DNA of 33,435 nucleotides from an uncultured Holdemanella sp. (GCA_900754615.1 CAAEDN010000003.1:1-33435); one strand, 5' to 3'; positions 7,964-17,152 are shown, counted from the first letter of the stretch. Program-made: numbers and translations. Notes: generated by a model not told the origin, from the letters alone.

Positions 7964-9364
7964 CTATTCACCAGCCATTTTTTTAGCTTTTTCCTGTGCT
8001 TCTTCAATTGTTCCAACAAACATAAATGCTTGCTCAGGAAGATCATCGAACTCACCAGCTAATAAGCGTTCAAAACTACGAATTGTATCTTCCAAAGGTA
8101 CATATTTTCCAGGAATACCAGAGAATACTTCGGCAACGTTAAATGGTTGCGACAAGAAGTTACGAACACGACGTGCACGGTTTACAATTTTCTTATCTTC
8201 TTCACTTAATTCATCCATACCTAAGATAGCAATGATATCTTGAAGATCTTTATATCTCTGTAAAATATTCTGAACTCCACGAGCAACTTTATAATGTTTT
8301 TCACCAACTACAAGTGGATCCAAGATACGAGAACTAGATTCAAGTGGATCTACGGCTGGATAAATACCCAATGCCGCAATATCACGGTCCAATACGGTTT
8401 TGGCATCCAAGTGAGAGAATGTTGTTGCTGGAGCTGGGTCAGTCAAGTCATCCGCAGGCACATAAATAGCCTGTACAGAAGTGATAGAACCATCTTTTGT
8501 TGATGTAATTCTTTCTTGTAACTGTCCCATTTCTGTAGCTAATGTAGGCTGATATCCTACGGCACTAGGAACACGTCCTAATAAGGCACTTACTTCAGAT
8601 CCTGCCTGTGTAAAACGGAAGATATTATCAATAAATAATAATACATCCTGGTGTTCTACATCACGGAAATATTCTGCCATTGTTAGACCTGTTAATCCAA
8701 CACGCATTCTGGCTCCTGGACTTTCATTCATCTGTCCATAAACCAATACTGTTTTATCTAATACGCCGCTGTCTTTCATCTCGTGATACATATCATTTCC
8801 TTCACGAGTTCTTTCTCCTACGCCTACTACGACTGATTTACCACCATGTTCTTTGGCAATATTGTGGATCAACTCCTGAATTAATACGGTTTTACCTACT
8901 CCGGCACCACCGAACAATCCAATCTTACCACCCTTTGCATAAGGACACAATAAATCAATTACTTTAATTCCCGTCTCTAATGGTTCACTAGTTGTACTTT
9001 GTTCATCAAATGCAGGTGCCTTTCTATGAATTGGCATTGTATCTGCATCTACATCTCCTAAACCATCAATTGGCTTACCCAATACGTTAAACATACGACC
9101 CAATACATTTTCTCCAACAGGAGCTTGAATTGGTTTTCCGGTATCAATGGCATTCATACCACGTACTAAACCATCTGTACTTCCCATCGCAATACAACGT
9201 ACACGATCAGAACCAATATCTTGTTCGACTTCTACAATTAGATTTTCTTCATTTGGGCGTTCAATTTCAATTGCCGTTAATAAATCTGGTAAATTATTCT
9301 GTGAAAATTGAATATCCACAACCGGACCAATGATCTCAACGACTTTTCCAATATTTTGACTCAT
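7964..9364 (-). CDS. ATP synthase F1 catalytic subunit beta AtpD
   Basis: A 466-residue catalytic subunit. Walker A is GGAGVGKTVLIQ, the catalytic glutamate region is GERTREGNDMYHEM, Walker B is VLLFIDNIFRFTQAGSEVSALLGR and the conserved DELSEEDKKIV segment is near the C-terminus. It is the expected full length and has AGGAGG-like sequence upstream. It forms the alpha3beta3 hexamer with AtpA. Confidence 0.98.
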   Translation of the reverse strand: MSQNIGKVVEIIGPVVDIQFSQNNLPDLLTAIEIERPNEENLIVEVEQDIGSDRVRCIAMGSTDGLVRGMNAIDTGKPIQAPVGENVLGRMFNVLGKPIDGLGDVDADTMPIHRKAPAFDEQSTTSEPLETGIKVIDLLCPYAKGGKIGLFGGAGVGKTVLIQELIHNIAKEHGGKSVVVGVGERTREGNDMYHEMKDSGVLDKTVLVYGQMNESPGARMRVGLTGLTMAEYFRDVEHQDVLLFIDNIFRFTQAGSEVSALLGRVPSAVGYQPTLATEMGQLQERITSTKDGSITSVQAIYVPADDLTDPAPATTFSHLDAKTVLDRDIAALGIYPAVDPLESSSRILDPLVVGEKHYKVARGVQNILQRYKDLQDIIAILGMDELSEEDKKIVNRARRVRNFLSQPFNVAEVFSGIPGKYVPLEDTIRSFERLLAGEFDDLPEQAFMFVGTIEEAQEKAKKMAGE

Positions 9365-9376
9365 GTTTACCCTCCT

Positions 9377-10225
9377 TTATGAAAGTGCATTTGCACCACC
9401 GACAATTTCAGTGATTTCTTGCGTAATGGCACCTTGACGTACACGGTTATATGCAAGTTCAAGATCATTCTGCAATTCTTCTGCATTGTCAGTTGCACTC
9501 TCCATTGCCATTCTTCTAGAAGCTTGCTCACTTGTTTTACTCTCTAGATAACGAGAATAAAGAATTGATTTTGTCACCATTGGAATCATATTTTGAAGCA
9601 TTGTTTCCTTATCTGGTTCAAAAATCATATCTGCATGTAAGCCCGATTTCTTTTCTTCCTGAGGCTTAGAAACAGGTAATACTGTTTCTAAAGTAGGAAC
9701 GAATGTCAATGTGTTCTTATAGTGCGTATATAAAATTTGAATTTTTGAAATTTCTTTCTTTTCAAACAAGTCTAATGCATCCTGCATACATTTCGATAAA
9801 GCATTATATACATCATCCTCGTCAAGATCACTTAAAACATTTTTAACATTGTAGTTTCTTTTTGAAATCCATGCACCACCACGAATTCCAATCATTACTA
9901 CATGATCCTTTTCAGAAAACTCATCTTGTATCATACGATACACGTTTGCGTTATAGCCACCACAAAGTCCCATATCACTTGTGATCACAAAGATAAAGCT
10001 TGGCTTTCCTTGATTCTCATTCAAATACATTGAATCATTTCCAGCACTACGAAGTACCATTGTAAAAAGTTCTTGTAAACCTTGCGCATAGCTACGGTTT
10101 TCTTCCATAATTTGTCTTTGTCTAGTTAATTTGCTTGAAGCAATCAGCTGCATTGCTTTTGTGATTTTCTTTGTTGAACTAACGGAACTGATTCGAGCCT
10201 GAATAGCTTGTCTACTTTGTGCCAT
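9377..10225 (-). CDS. ATP synthase F1 subunit gamma AtpG
   Basis: A 282-residue rotor shaft. The N-terminus MAQSRQAIQARISSVSSTKKITKAMQLIASSKL and the C-terminal LAYNRVRQGAITQEITEIVGGA are typical of gamma. I chose the ATG at 10225 because AAGGG lies eight bases upstream and family members begin in the same way; an in-frame GTG nine bases further upstream would add three residues. The start overlaps the end of atpA by 14 bases, suggesting translational coupling. Confidence 0.96.
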   Translation of the reverse strand: MAQSRQAIQARISSVSSTKKITKAMQLIASSKLTRQRQIMEENRSYAQGLQELFTMVLRSAGNDSMYLNENQGKPSFIFVITSDMGLCGGYNANVYRMIQDEFSEKDHVVMIGIRGGAWISKRNYNVKNVLSDLDEDDVYNALSKCMQDALDLFEKKEISKIQILYTHYKNTLTFVPTLETVLPVSKPQEEKKSGLHADMIFEPDKETMLQNMIPMVTKSILYSRYLESKTSEQASRRMAMESATDNAEELQNDLELAYNRVRQGAITQEITEIVGGANALS

Positions 10226-11747
10226 GTTGCGCACCCTTTTCTAGTGCATATTGCTTAGCATAAGCATCCAAAGCCTTCTTAATATCCGCTTCTAATTCAT
10301 CGTCAATTGCCTTTTTCATACCAATTTGATCCAATACATACGGATATTCACGATGTACATACTCTAACATGCCTTGTTCAAATTCACCAACTTGATCTAC
10401 TTCAACTGATTTCAAATATCTATTCTTAGCAGCATATAAAGATAGAACCTGTTCTGGAACTGTTAATGGTGAATATTGTTTTTGAATCAATAATTGAGTT
10501 AAACGAGCACCATGATCCAGTACATCTTTTGTACTTGCATCTAAATCAGATCCAAATTTCGCAAAAGATTCCATTTCACGATATTGAGCTAATTCAAGTT
10601 TTAAAGAACCAGAAACTTGCTTCATAGCTTTTGTCTGTGCAGCACTACCTACACGACTTACACTTAAACCGCTATCTACACTTGGACGAATACCTTCATT
10701 AAACATATCTGTCTTCAAGAAAATCTGTCCATCTGTAATTGAAATTACATTTGTAGGAATATAAGCAGAAATATCTCCTGCTTGTGTTTCAATAATTGGT
10801 AAAGCGGTTAAAGATCCACCACCATAATTCTCATTTAAACGAGCAGCACGCTCTAATAAACGTGAATGTAAGTAGAATACGTCTCCAGGATATGCTTCAC
10901 GTCCAGGAGGACGACGAAGAAGTAAAGACAGTGTACGATAAGCTACGGCATGTTTCGATAAATCATCATAAACAATTAATACATCTTCCCCGTTTTCCAG
11001 CCATTCTTCACCCATTGCACAACCTGCATAAGGTGCAATATATTGTAATGGCGCTGCTTCAGATGCAGTAGCCGCTACGATCGTAGTATATTCCATAGCT
11101 CCGTGTTGTTTTAATTTTTCAACAATTTGTGCTACAGTACTTGCCTTTTGCCCAATCGCAACATAAATACATTTTACATTTTGACCTTTTTGATTCAAAA
11201 TCGTATCGATTGCGATGGCAGTTTTACCTGTCTGACGGTCACCAATGATCAACTCACGTTGACCACGACCAATTGGAATCATAGAGTCAATAATTTTTAA
11301 ACCAGTTTGTAATGGAACAGATACACTCTTTCTTGTCATTACACCTGGGGCAACACGTTCTACTGGACGTGTTTTATCTGTTTTGATTTCACCTAAACCA
11401 TCAATCGGTTGTCCTAATGCATTGACAACACGACCCATCAAATTATCACCAACTGGAACTTCAATGATGTGTCCTGTACGTTTTACAACGTCACCTTCTT
11501 TGATATCTGAATTGTCACCTAATAATACGACACCAACTTGTTCGTCTTCTAAGTTCATGACCATACCATATACATCATGAGGGAATAACAACAATTCACT
11601 CATCATGGCATTCTTTAATCCATATACCGTTGCGATACCATCACCAACTGTTAGAATAGTACCACTTTCATTCATTTCAAGATCCTGGTCGATACTTTGA
11701 ATCTGAGCTTTGATTAATTTTGAAATCTCTGCTGGATTTAAACTCAT
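10212..11747 (-). CDS. ATP synthase F1 subunit alpha AtpA
   Basis: A 511-residue non-catalytic nucleotide-binding subunit. Walker A is GDRQTGKTAIAID, followed by the VYVAIGQK region, the DDLSKHAVAYR segment and the Arg-finger region near SVSRVGSAAQ. Two ATG codons are adjacent. The second (11747) is preferred because AGGTG is only two bases from the first, and MSLNPAEIS resembles other AtpA starts; the first (11750) cannot be excluded. Confidence 0.97.
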   Translation of the reverse strand: MSLNPAEISKLIKAQIQSIDQDLEMNESGTILTVGDGIATVYGLKNAMMSELLLFPHDVYGMVMNLEDEQVGVVLLGDNSDIKEGDVVKRTGHIIEVPVGDNLMGRVVNALGQPIDGLGEIKTDKTRPVERVAPGVMTRKSVSVPLQTGLKIIDSMIPIGRGQRELIIGDRQTGKTAIAIDTILNQKGQNVKCIYVAIGQKASTVAQIVEKLKQHGAMEYTTIVAATASEAAPLQYIAPYAGCAMGEEWLENGEDVLIVYDDLSKHAVAYRTLSLLLRRPPGREAYPGDVFYLHSRLLERAARLNENYGGGSLTALPIIETQAGDISAYIPTNVISITDGQIFLKTDMFNEGIRPSVDSGLSVSRVGSAAQTKAMKQVSGSLKLELAQYREMESFAKFGSDLDASTKDVLDHGARLTQLLIQKQYSPLTVPEQVLSLYAAKNRYLKSVEVDQVGEFEQGMLEYVHREYPYVLDQIGMKKAIDDELEADIKKALDAYAKQYALEKGAQHGTK

Positions 11748-11759
11748 CATATCACCTGC

Positions 11760-12287
11760 TTATCTATTTATTGCTTCCTTCATTGCGTCAATCTTTGCAA
11801 CGACCGTATTATCCATCACTAAATCATTTGCTTGTACTTTTATACCCGCAATCAGGGATGGATCCACCTGAACCTCAAGTTCAAGTGTTTTATCTAATTT
11901 TTTCTCTAACATTTCTTTTAATCTTGATAATTGATCTTCATCAAGCTTTGAAGCACTCGTTACTTTTACAATTTCAATTTTATGTTTCTTTCGATAACAT
12001 TCTTCATAAGCATCACTGATTTTATCAAGATGAGAAAGTTCATTATGCTCATTTAACACAAGCAAAAAACGAAATACAGTTGTGTCTATTTTCGATTCAA
12101 AAGCTGTCTGGATGATTTCCTTTTTCTTAACACGAGATATACTTGGATGTGCTAGAATTTGACTTAATTCTGGCAGCAAAGTAATCACCTGGGCTACCTG
12201 CTTTAACTCCTCCATCCATTCCATTTCCTGTTTTGAATCTTTGGCTAATTCAAATAAAGCCTGGGCATAAGGCGCATAATCTATCAT
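11760..12287 (-). CDS. ATP synthase F1 subunit delta AtpH
   Basis: A 175-residue peripheral-stalk subunit that links F1 to subunit b. The N-terminal domain is helical (YAPYAQALFELAK, ILAHPSISRVKKKEII) and the C-terminal part ends in the typical DPSLIAGIKVQANDLVMDNTV pattern. It overlaps atpF by four bases. Confidence 0.95.
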   Translation of the reverse strand: MIDYAPYAQALFELAKDSKQEMEWMEELKQVAQVITLLPELSQILAHPSISRVKKKEIIQTAFESKIDTTVFRFLLVLNEHNELSHLDKISDAYEECYRKKHKIEIVKVTSASKLDEDQLSRLKEMLEKKLDKTLELEVQVDPSLIAGIKVQANDLVMDNTVVAKIDAMKEAINR

Positions 12288-12796
12288 TGTTTATCGCCTG
12301 CCTGTTCAATAAAATCTTCCACAAACTGTTTCTGCGTTTCTTCGTCCATTTCTTTTTTAATTAACTGACTTGCGGCACTTAAGGCAACATCGCTAATTGC
12401 TTTTTTCATTTCTTTTTGAGCGTCACGCTTTTGACGTTCAATATCTTCATTCGCGTTTTTCTTAATGCGCAAAGCCTCGTCATTTGCTTCTTTTATAATT
12501 TGCTGTTTTTCTTGATCCGCATGTGCTCTAGCTGAAACAAGAATGGTATGAGCTTCTTGCGATACATTACGCAATTTTTCATCATACTTTTCTTTAACAT
12601 CTTCAGCCTGCTTCTTAATAGCTACTGAAGAATCGATATTTTCTTGAATTAAATCTTGTCGTTTTTGAATTAAAGTTAGTAATTTATCCCAAAAAAACTT
12701 TTTGGCAAACATTACAATCAAAAAAGTAGAAATACAAACTAAAACAACATCGGTCAATGAAATTCGCAAATAATTGTCAATATTAAAGTCAATCAT
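12284..12796 (-). CDS. ATP synthase Fo subunit b AtpF
   Basis: A 170-residue subunit b. One membrane helix (about residues 12-32) is followed by a long charged coiled coil to the C-terminus, forming the stator stalk. The ATG at 12796 is chosen because GGGAG lies eight bases upstream; a TTG at 12811 would add five residues and overlap the ribosome site. Only one b gene is present, so the stalk is a homodimer. Confidence 0.95.
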   Translation of the reverse strand: MIDFNIDNYLRISLTDVVLVCISTFLIVMFAKKFFWDKLLTLIQKRQDLIQENIDSSVAIKKQAEDVKEKYDEKLRNVSQEAHTILVSARAHADQEKQQIIKEANDEALRIKKNANEDIERQKRDAQKEMKKAISDVALSAASQLIKKEMDEETQKQFVEDFIEQAGDKQ

Positions 12797-12814
12797 TACC
12801 GATTCTCCCAATCA

Positions 12815-13057
12815 TTAACCCTTGATGAAAATCAATAAAATCGCAATAATCAAAGCATAGATACCTGTTGTTTCGGCTAAGGCAATACCTAATACCATGA
12901 TTGACTGAATTTTACTTGCTGCATCTGGGTTACGACCAACACTTTCAGCACCTTTACTAGCTGCAATACCCTGACCAATACCAGGACCTAAACCAGCGAT
13001 CATCGCAATACCTGCACCTAAGCAAGCCATACCACGTACGAAAAATTCATTAAACAT
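12815..13057 (-). CDS. ATP synthase Fo subunit c AtpE, Na+-type signature
   Basis: An 80-residue hairpin of two membrane helices that forms the rotor ring. The carboxylate is Glu62. The ligand pattern of Na+-translocating rings is present: Gln29 in helix 1 (GPGIGQG), then Glu62-Thr63-Thr64 and Tyr67 in helix 2 (AETTGIYALI). This parallels Gln32, Glu65, Ser66, Thr67 and Tyr70 of Ilyobacter tartaricus, with Thr for Ser. It is preceded by AGGAGG. Sodium coupling is an inference from residues. Confidence 0.96.
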   Translation of the reverse strand: MFNEFFVRGMACLGAGIAMIAGLGPGIGQGIAASKGAESVGRNPDAASKIQSIMVLGIALAETTGIYALIIAILLIFIKG

Positions 13058-13076
13058 TTTATTTTCCTCCTATTTA

Positions 13077-13784
13077 CTAATCTTCTTGAATTGCCACTTG
13101 CTGTCCTAAGAAGAACGAGCTTAGGGTAAAGAAGATATATGTCTGAATTACACCTGAGAATATATCGAAATACATGTGTAAAAATGGTGTTACTGCCAAA
13201 CCTAATAATCCAAATGGCATCAACATTTTAATTAATGTATACACCAACATAGAAATGATATATCCCGCCAAAATATTACCAAATAAACGCATTGTTAATG
13301 AGATAGGCAATGCCAACTCTCCAATAACATTCAATGGTGTCAACAGAAACATCGGTTCTGTCAATTCTTTCATACGGGCTAGCAATCCACCTTTTTTAAT
13401 ACCATTTCCTTGGATCATCAACCACATTGTGACAGCCAATGTCGCATTAAAACTTACATTGCTCGTTGGATTTTGAAGGCCAATCAAACCAATTAAGTTA
13501 CTTACAATCATCATCACAATCAAAGTGCCAAACATAGGAACATATTTCTTCGTTGTTTCCCTTAAGTTATCTTTAATTACATAAAGCACTAAGTTATATA
13601 TCTCTTCGCAAATATACACAATCCCCTTACTAGCTTTAGATGGATCTTGCTGTTCTATTTTCTTCCCTGCAAAATAAAAGAAGAATGCAAAGAACACGCA
13701 GATTCCAAGCCATACAAGAATGGATTGCTGAATCTGTAAAGAGAACTTACCGATGTGAATGATAATTGCACTTACATCATTCAT
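13077..13784 (-). CDS. ATP synthase Fo subunit a AtpB
   Basis: A 235-residue stator channel protein with five or six membrane helices. The essential arginine lies in SLTMRLFGNILAG, and the C-terminal IFSGVIQTYIFFTLSS segment is conserved. It conducts ions onto the c ring. The start overlaps the end of atpI by eight bases, with AAGGAGG inside atpI. Confidence 0.96.
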   Translation of the reverse strand: MNDVSAIIIHIGKFSLQIQQSILVWLGICVFFAFFFYFAGKKIEQQDPSKASKGIVYICEEIYNLVLYVIKDNLRETTKKYVPMFGTLIVMMIVSNLIGLIGLQNPTSNVSFNATLAVTMWLMIQGNGIKKGGLLARMKELTEPMFLLTPLNVIGELALPISLTMRLFGNILAGYIISMLVYTLIKMLMPFGLLGLAVTPFLHMYFDIFSGVIQTYIFFTLSSFFLGQQVAIQED

Positions 13785-14145
13785 GGAAATCCTCCTTTTC
13801 TTTTAGTGCATATAAAAGAATAGCTCCTTTATTGCACATAAACCCAACCAGAACCGCCAAAATTGGCAATTCTATTAATTGACAAACAACTAGAACAAGA
13901 CCATACATTAAATATCTTTTCATATATTCTTGTGTACCTATCTTTTTTCCGGTTGCTTCATCTGTTGGGATATTTAGAGCCATTTGAACAATTTTATGAT
14001 ACCCAACTAAACCTGTCAGACATCCAATCCAAACCGCTATAAATACACGAATCATTTGAGAATGAAAAATCATTGCACAAGCTACAGAACAAAATAAGCT
14101 AAAAGCTAATGTATACTTTTTTATTTCTTTATTCATTTGCTGCAT
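13777..14145 (-). CDS. ATP synthase protein I-like AtpI
   Basis: A 122-residue hydrophobic protein with about four membrane helices, placed between atpZ and atpB as AtpI is in other Firmicutes. AtpI helps assemble the c ring. Sequence conservation in this family is weak, so the call rests on position, size and topology. The upstream ATG (14145, four bases after atpZ) is used; an in-frame ATG nine bases further in (MNKEIKKY) is possible. Its ribosome site (GGGG) is weak. Confidence 0.8.
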   Translation of the reverse strand: MQQMNKEIKKYTLAFSLFCSVACAMIFHSQMIRVFIAVWIGCLTGLVGYHKIVQMALNIPTDEATGKKIGTQEYMKRYLMYGLVLVVCQLIELPILAVLVGFMCNKGAILLYALKEKEDFHE

Positions 14146-14149
14146 TGTT

Positions 14150-14317
14150 TTACCCCGATTTTTTTATTAATAAAATTACACTACCAATTATGCTATATAA
14201 TAAACCAACAATCACAAAGAGTGGAGTCGTATGTAACCAACCATCAATATTGTAACCAATCAATCCGAATATCAGCATACTTGTGCATAACATTCCCGAA
14301 AAAGCATAAGGTTTCAT
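14150..14317 (-). CDS. AtpZ/ATPase gene 1 family small membrane protein
   Basis: A 55-codon gene in the gap between upp and atpI. It reads ATG at 14315-14317 to TAA at 14150-14152 and has two hydrophobic helices (about residues 8-22 and 32-51). The segment GLIGYNIDGWLHTTPLF fits the AtpZ pattern (Gly-rich helix, Gly-Tyr, Asp, Trp-Leu, Thr, Pro between the helices). AtpZ with AtpI has been linked to Mg2+/Ca2+ supply to the ATP synthase. It starts three bases after the upp stop with no clear ribosome site, so coupling to upp is likely. Confidence 0.82.
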   Translation of the reverse strand: MKPYAFSGMLCTSMLIFGLIGYNIDGWLHTTPLFVIVGLLYSIIGSVILLIKKSG

Positions 14318-14320
14318 CAA

Positions 14321-14941
14321 TTACTTCGTACCAAAAATACGATCACCCGCATCTCCTAAACCAGGAACAATATATCCATGTTCATTTAAATGATCATCTA
14401 ATGAAGCTAAATAAATATCTACATCCGGATGTGTATCTTCAACTGTTTTTACGCCCTCTGGTGCACCAACCAAACAAACTAACTTAATGTTTGTAGCTCC
14501 TTGCTTTTTAACCATGTCAATGGCTGCAACACTAGAACCACCAGTTGCCAACATTGGATCCACAACGATTGTAATAGCTTCATCTAAATTCTTTGGATAT
14601 TTTTCAAAATAAGTATGAGGCTCCAAAGTCTCCTCATCACGATACATACCGACATGGGCAATTTTTGCAGTTGGAATCAAGTCTTGAATTCCATTTACCA
14701 TACCAAGTCCAGCACGTAGAATTGGAACAATAACTACTTTTTTTGCCAATTCATAACCAGTATATGGACAAATTGGAGTTTCAATTTCAACTGGTTTTAA
14801 GGGTAAATCACGCGTGATTTCATAAACCATTAGACCTCCAATTTCATCCAAGTTTTGACGAAAATCTTTCGTCCCTGTATCCTTCTTTCGCATAACGGTT
14901 AATTTATGCTTAATTAAAGGATGATCAATAACTGTTAACAT
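14321..14941 (-). CDS. Uracil phosphoribosyltransferase Upp
   Basis: A 206-residue enzyme of pyrimidine salvage: uracil plus PRPP gives UMP and pyrophosphate. The PRPP-binding loop is VDPMLATGGSSVAA, the uracil-site region is GYIVPGLGDAGDRIFGTK, and the RAGLGMV segment is present. It is the first gene of the transcript that continues into the ATP synthase genes, an arrangement common in Firmicutes. AAAGGTAGG precedes the ATG, and an extended -10 promoter lies 27 bases upstream. Confidence 0.97.
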   Translation of the reverse strand: MLTVIDHPLIKHKLTVMRKKDTGTKDFRQNLDEIGGLMVYEITRDLPLKPVEIETPICPYTGYELAKKVVIVPILRAGLGMVNGIQDLIPTAKIAHVGMYRDEETLEPHTYFEKYPKNLDEAITIVVDPMLATGGSSVAAIDMVKKQGATNIKLVCLVGAPEGVKTVEDTHPDVDIYLASLDDHLNEHGYIVPGLGDAGDRIFGTK

Positions 14942-14967
14942 TAAAATTACCTACCTTTATAGACCTA

Positions 14968-14976
14968 ATTATAACA
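14968..14976 (-). promoter_or_regulatory. upp-atp operon promoter (extended -10)
   Basis: Minus-strand TGTTATAAT, an extended -10 with a perfect TATAAT. No good -35 is visible at 16-18 bases. The expected RNA start leaves a leader of about 20 bases. Confidence 0.65.
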
Positions 14977-14989
14977 TTCTTATCCTCAA

Positions 14990-15035
14990 TAGAAAACACT
15001 GAAAGAAAGGGTTTTCACCAAATCTTCCAGTGTTT
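14990..15035 (-). terminator. Terminator after yycJ
   Basis: Arms at 15025-15035 and 14994-15004 (11 pairs, one G-U) enclose a loop with an inner GGT-GAAA-ACC hairpin. On the minus strand TTTTCT follows. It also looks usable from the other strand. Confidence 0.65.
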
Positions 15036-15074
15036 ATATTATATGGATATTCAAATTTTTATCATTAAACAATT

Positions 15075-15815
15075 TTATTCAATTGTCAAAATTTCAAACT
15101 GCTTTGCCGCTCTTACATCAATTCCTTGCGGATGTAAGTCCTTTCGTAACAATATATTCGAAAAAGTATCCAAAGCTAAATCTTGCGTATTCGCTTCTTC
15201 ACTCAAATGTGCTAAAACAATATTTTTTGTCTTTACATTGATCAAAGAAGTTAAATTTAAGCTTGAATCCTCATTATTCAAATGTCCATTATCACTCAAG
15301 ATACGCTGTTTTAAAAACATGGGACGCTTTGTATGCATCAAACGGTCCACATCATGATTACTTTCAAAAATATAGTGATCCGCATTGGCAATATAAGGCT
15401 TGATTTGGTTTGGCACATAACCTGTATCTGTTACATACACTAGCTTTTCACTATCTGATTCAACCACAAAACCAATCGTATGAGGTGAATCATGAGATAA
15501 ACCTAAAAACTGTATGCTCAAATCATTAATAATTAATTTTTGATTAGGAAACACATCATGTTTATCTAATGCATCCTTTAAATCGCAATAAGAATATACG
15601 TCCAAATGTTTAAAATGTTTCAATTGTGAAACATGATCCGAATGCGCATGACTAATCAAAACACCGTCTGTATCATCAACACAAGCTCCAACTTTTTTAA
15701 AGCTTTCCATTAAATATTTCTTAGTTGAACCACAATCAATTAATAATTGTGTATCCTGATGACGAATTAAACAGCTGTTCCCTTTTGAACCACTACACAA
15801 TAAATCAATGCGCAT
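15075..15815 (-). CDS. YycJ/WalJ-like metallo-beta-lactamase fold hydrolase
   Basis: A 246-residue cytoplasmic metallohydrolase. The metal-binding motif HAHSDH (residues 56-61) follows the first strands (LLCSGSKGNSCLI, LLIDCGS); later ligands lie in YVTDTGYV and HLNNEDSS. This pattern fits YycJ/WalJ, proposed to act in DNA metabolism and cell-wall signalling. The ATG at 15815 is chosen because AGGAG lies nine bases upstream and the family starts MRIDLLCSGSKGN; longer in-frame starts would extend into dnaB. It overlaps dnaB by 11 bases. In Bacillus the gene is in the walRK operon, but here it ends the dnaB transcript. Confidence 0.85.
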   Translation of the reverse strand: MRIDLLCSGSKGNSCLIRHQDTQLLIDCGSTKKYLMESFKKVGACVDDTDGVLISHAHSDHVSQLKHFKHLDVYSYCDLKDALDKHDVFPNQKLIINDLSIQFLGLSHDSPHTIGFVVESDSEKLVYVTDTGYVPNQIKPYIANADHYIFESNHDVDRLMHTKRPMFLKQRILSDNGHLNNEDSSLNLTSLINVKTKNIVLAHLSEEANTQDLALDTFSNILLRKDLHPQGIDVRAAKQFEILTIE

Positions 15816-17151
15816 AAATATCATCTCCTGAAGCCTGTAAATTGGTAAAACGTGATATATTCTTTTCAAAAGCTAACTGAATCTTTCCAATACCACCATT
15901 ACGATGCTTTGCCAAAGACAAATCAACCACTTCCGTTTCTTCCTGAGACTCCTTATCCTTATCATAATAATTACTACGATATAAGAACATAACAATATCG
16001 GCATCCTGTTCAATAGATCCAGACTCACGTAAATCTGATAATTGAGGTTCATGATCCGTTCTTTCTTCAACCTTACGTGAAAGCTGAGATAGCGCGATAA
16101 CCGGACATTCCATTTCTTTAGCTAGAATCTTTAAGTTACGCGAAATATCACTGACCTCTTGTTGACGAGAATCTGCACGTGTTCCTGTAATCAACTGCAA
16201 GTAGTCAATCACAACTAATGAAATTGAACCATTTTCACTCTTTAATTTACGGCACTTTGAGAAAATCTGCGATACCTTAATACTACTCGTATCATCAATA
16301 AAGATCTTTCTTTCACTCAAATGTGAGCCCGCCTCATATAAACGAGACATCTCTTCATTTGTCAACTTACCACTACGAAGCTTATCCGAATATACCTGTG
16401 ATTCTGAACTCATCAAACGCTTCATCATAGAATCACTTGGCATTTCTAGTGAGAATATCGCAACCGCCCCTTCATTGCGTTTTGCCACTTGAGCTGCAAA
16501 ATTTAATGCCAAGGCACTCTTTCCCATGGCTGGACGAGCCGCAAGAATAATTAGATCTCCACGTTGAAATCCATTTGTCATGCGATCCAATAAGACATAA
16601 CCCGTTTCAATTCCAGTTACACCTTTCATCGTACGAAGCTCTTTTAATTCATTAATAACACGAGTAACAATTTCTTCACTCGATTCAAATTCGCTTCCCC
16701 TACGATGCCTAGTTACATCCATAACTAAACGTTCGGCATCATCTAGTACAGTATCTATATCTTCACCAGATGAATACCCTTCTTCACTAATTTTATCCGC
16801 AACATAAATCAGTCTTCTCAACTGCGCTTTGTTCTTGATTGTTTCAATATACGATCTTGATGTCGCACTTGAAATAGCTGAATCTGCTAAACGAATAATA
16901 TAATCAGCGCCTTGACTCGACTCTAACTGATCAGTTTCCTGTAAACGATTGACCACCGTATTCATATCAATAGGCTGACCATTTTCATGAATTGTACAAA
17001 TGGCCTGATAAATCTGCTGATGAGAAGGTAAATAAAATTCTTCTGCATGTAAATCGAGTTCCTGACAATCTTGAATGACTTTAGGATAAACCATTAATGA
17101 GCCAAGCACAGATTGTTCTAAAGAAACTGCGTTAGGCATTTCACGAGACAT
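15805..17151 (-). CDS. Replicative DNA helicase DnaB (DnaC of Bacillus)
   Basis: A 448-residue hexameric helicase that unwinds DNA at the replication fork. It has an N-terminal helical domain (about 1-100) and a RecA-like core from 180. Walker A is RPAMGKS (206-212), and the SLEMPSDSMMKRLMSSES, VVIDYLQLI and ALSQLSRKVEERTDHEPQLSDLRESGSIEQDADIV motifs follow. The start at 17151 has AAAAGG six bases upstream; an earlier GTG would overlap rplI. The gene follows rplI, as in most Firmicutes. Confidence 0.97.
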   Translation of the reverse strand: MSREMPNAVSLEQSVLGSLMVYPKVIQDCQELDLHAEEFYLPSHQQIYQAICTIHENGQPIDMNTVVNRLQETDQLESSQGADYIIRLADSAISSATSRSYIETIKNKAQLRRLIYVADKISEEGYSSGEDIDTVLDDAERLVMDVTRHRRGSEFESSEEIVTRVINELKELRTMKGVTGIETGYVLLDRMTNGFQRGDLIILAARPAMGKSALALNFAAQVAKRNEGAVAIFSLEMPSDSMMKRLMSSESQVYSDKLRSGKLTNEEMSRLYEAGSHLSERKIFIDDTSSIKVSQIFSKCRKLKSENGSISLVVIDYLQLITGTRADSRQQEVSDISRNLKILAKEMECPVIALSQLSRKVEERTDHEPQLSDLRESGSIEQDADIVMFLYRSNYYDKDKESQEETEVVDLSLAKHRNGGIGKIQLAFEKNISRFTNLQASGDDIYAH

Positions 17152-17152
17152 A

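Noticed and set aside
12794..12811. TTG start for subunit b
   Set aside because: It would place the GGGAG ribosome site inside the coding sequence; the ATG at 12796 has proper spacing.
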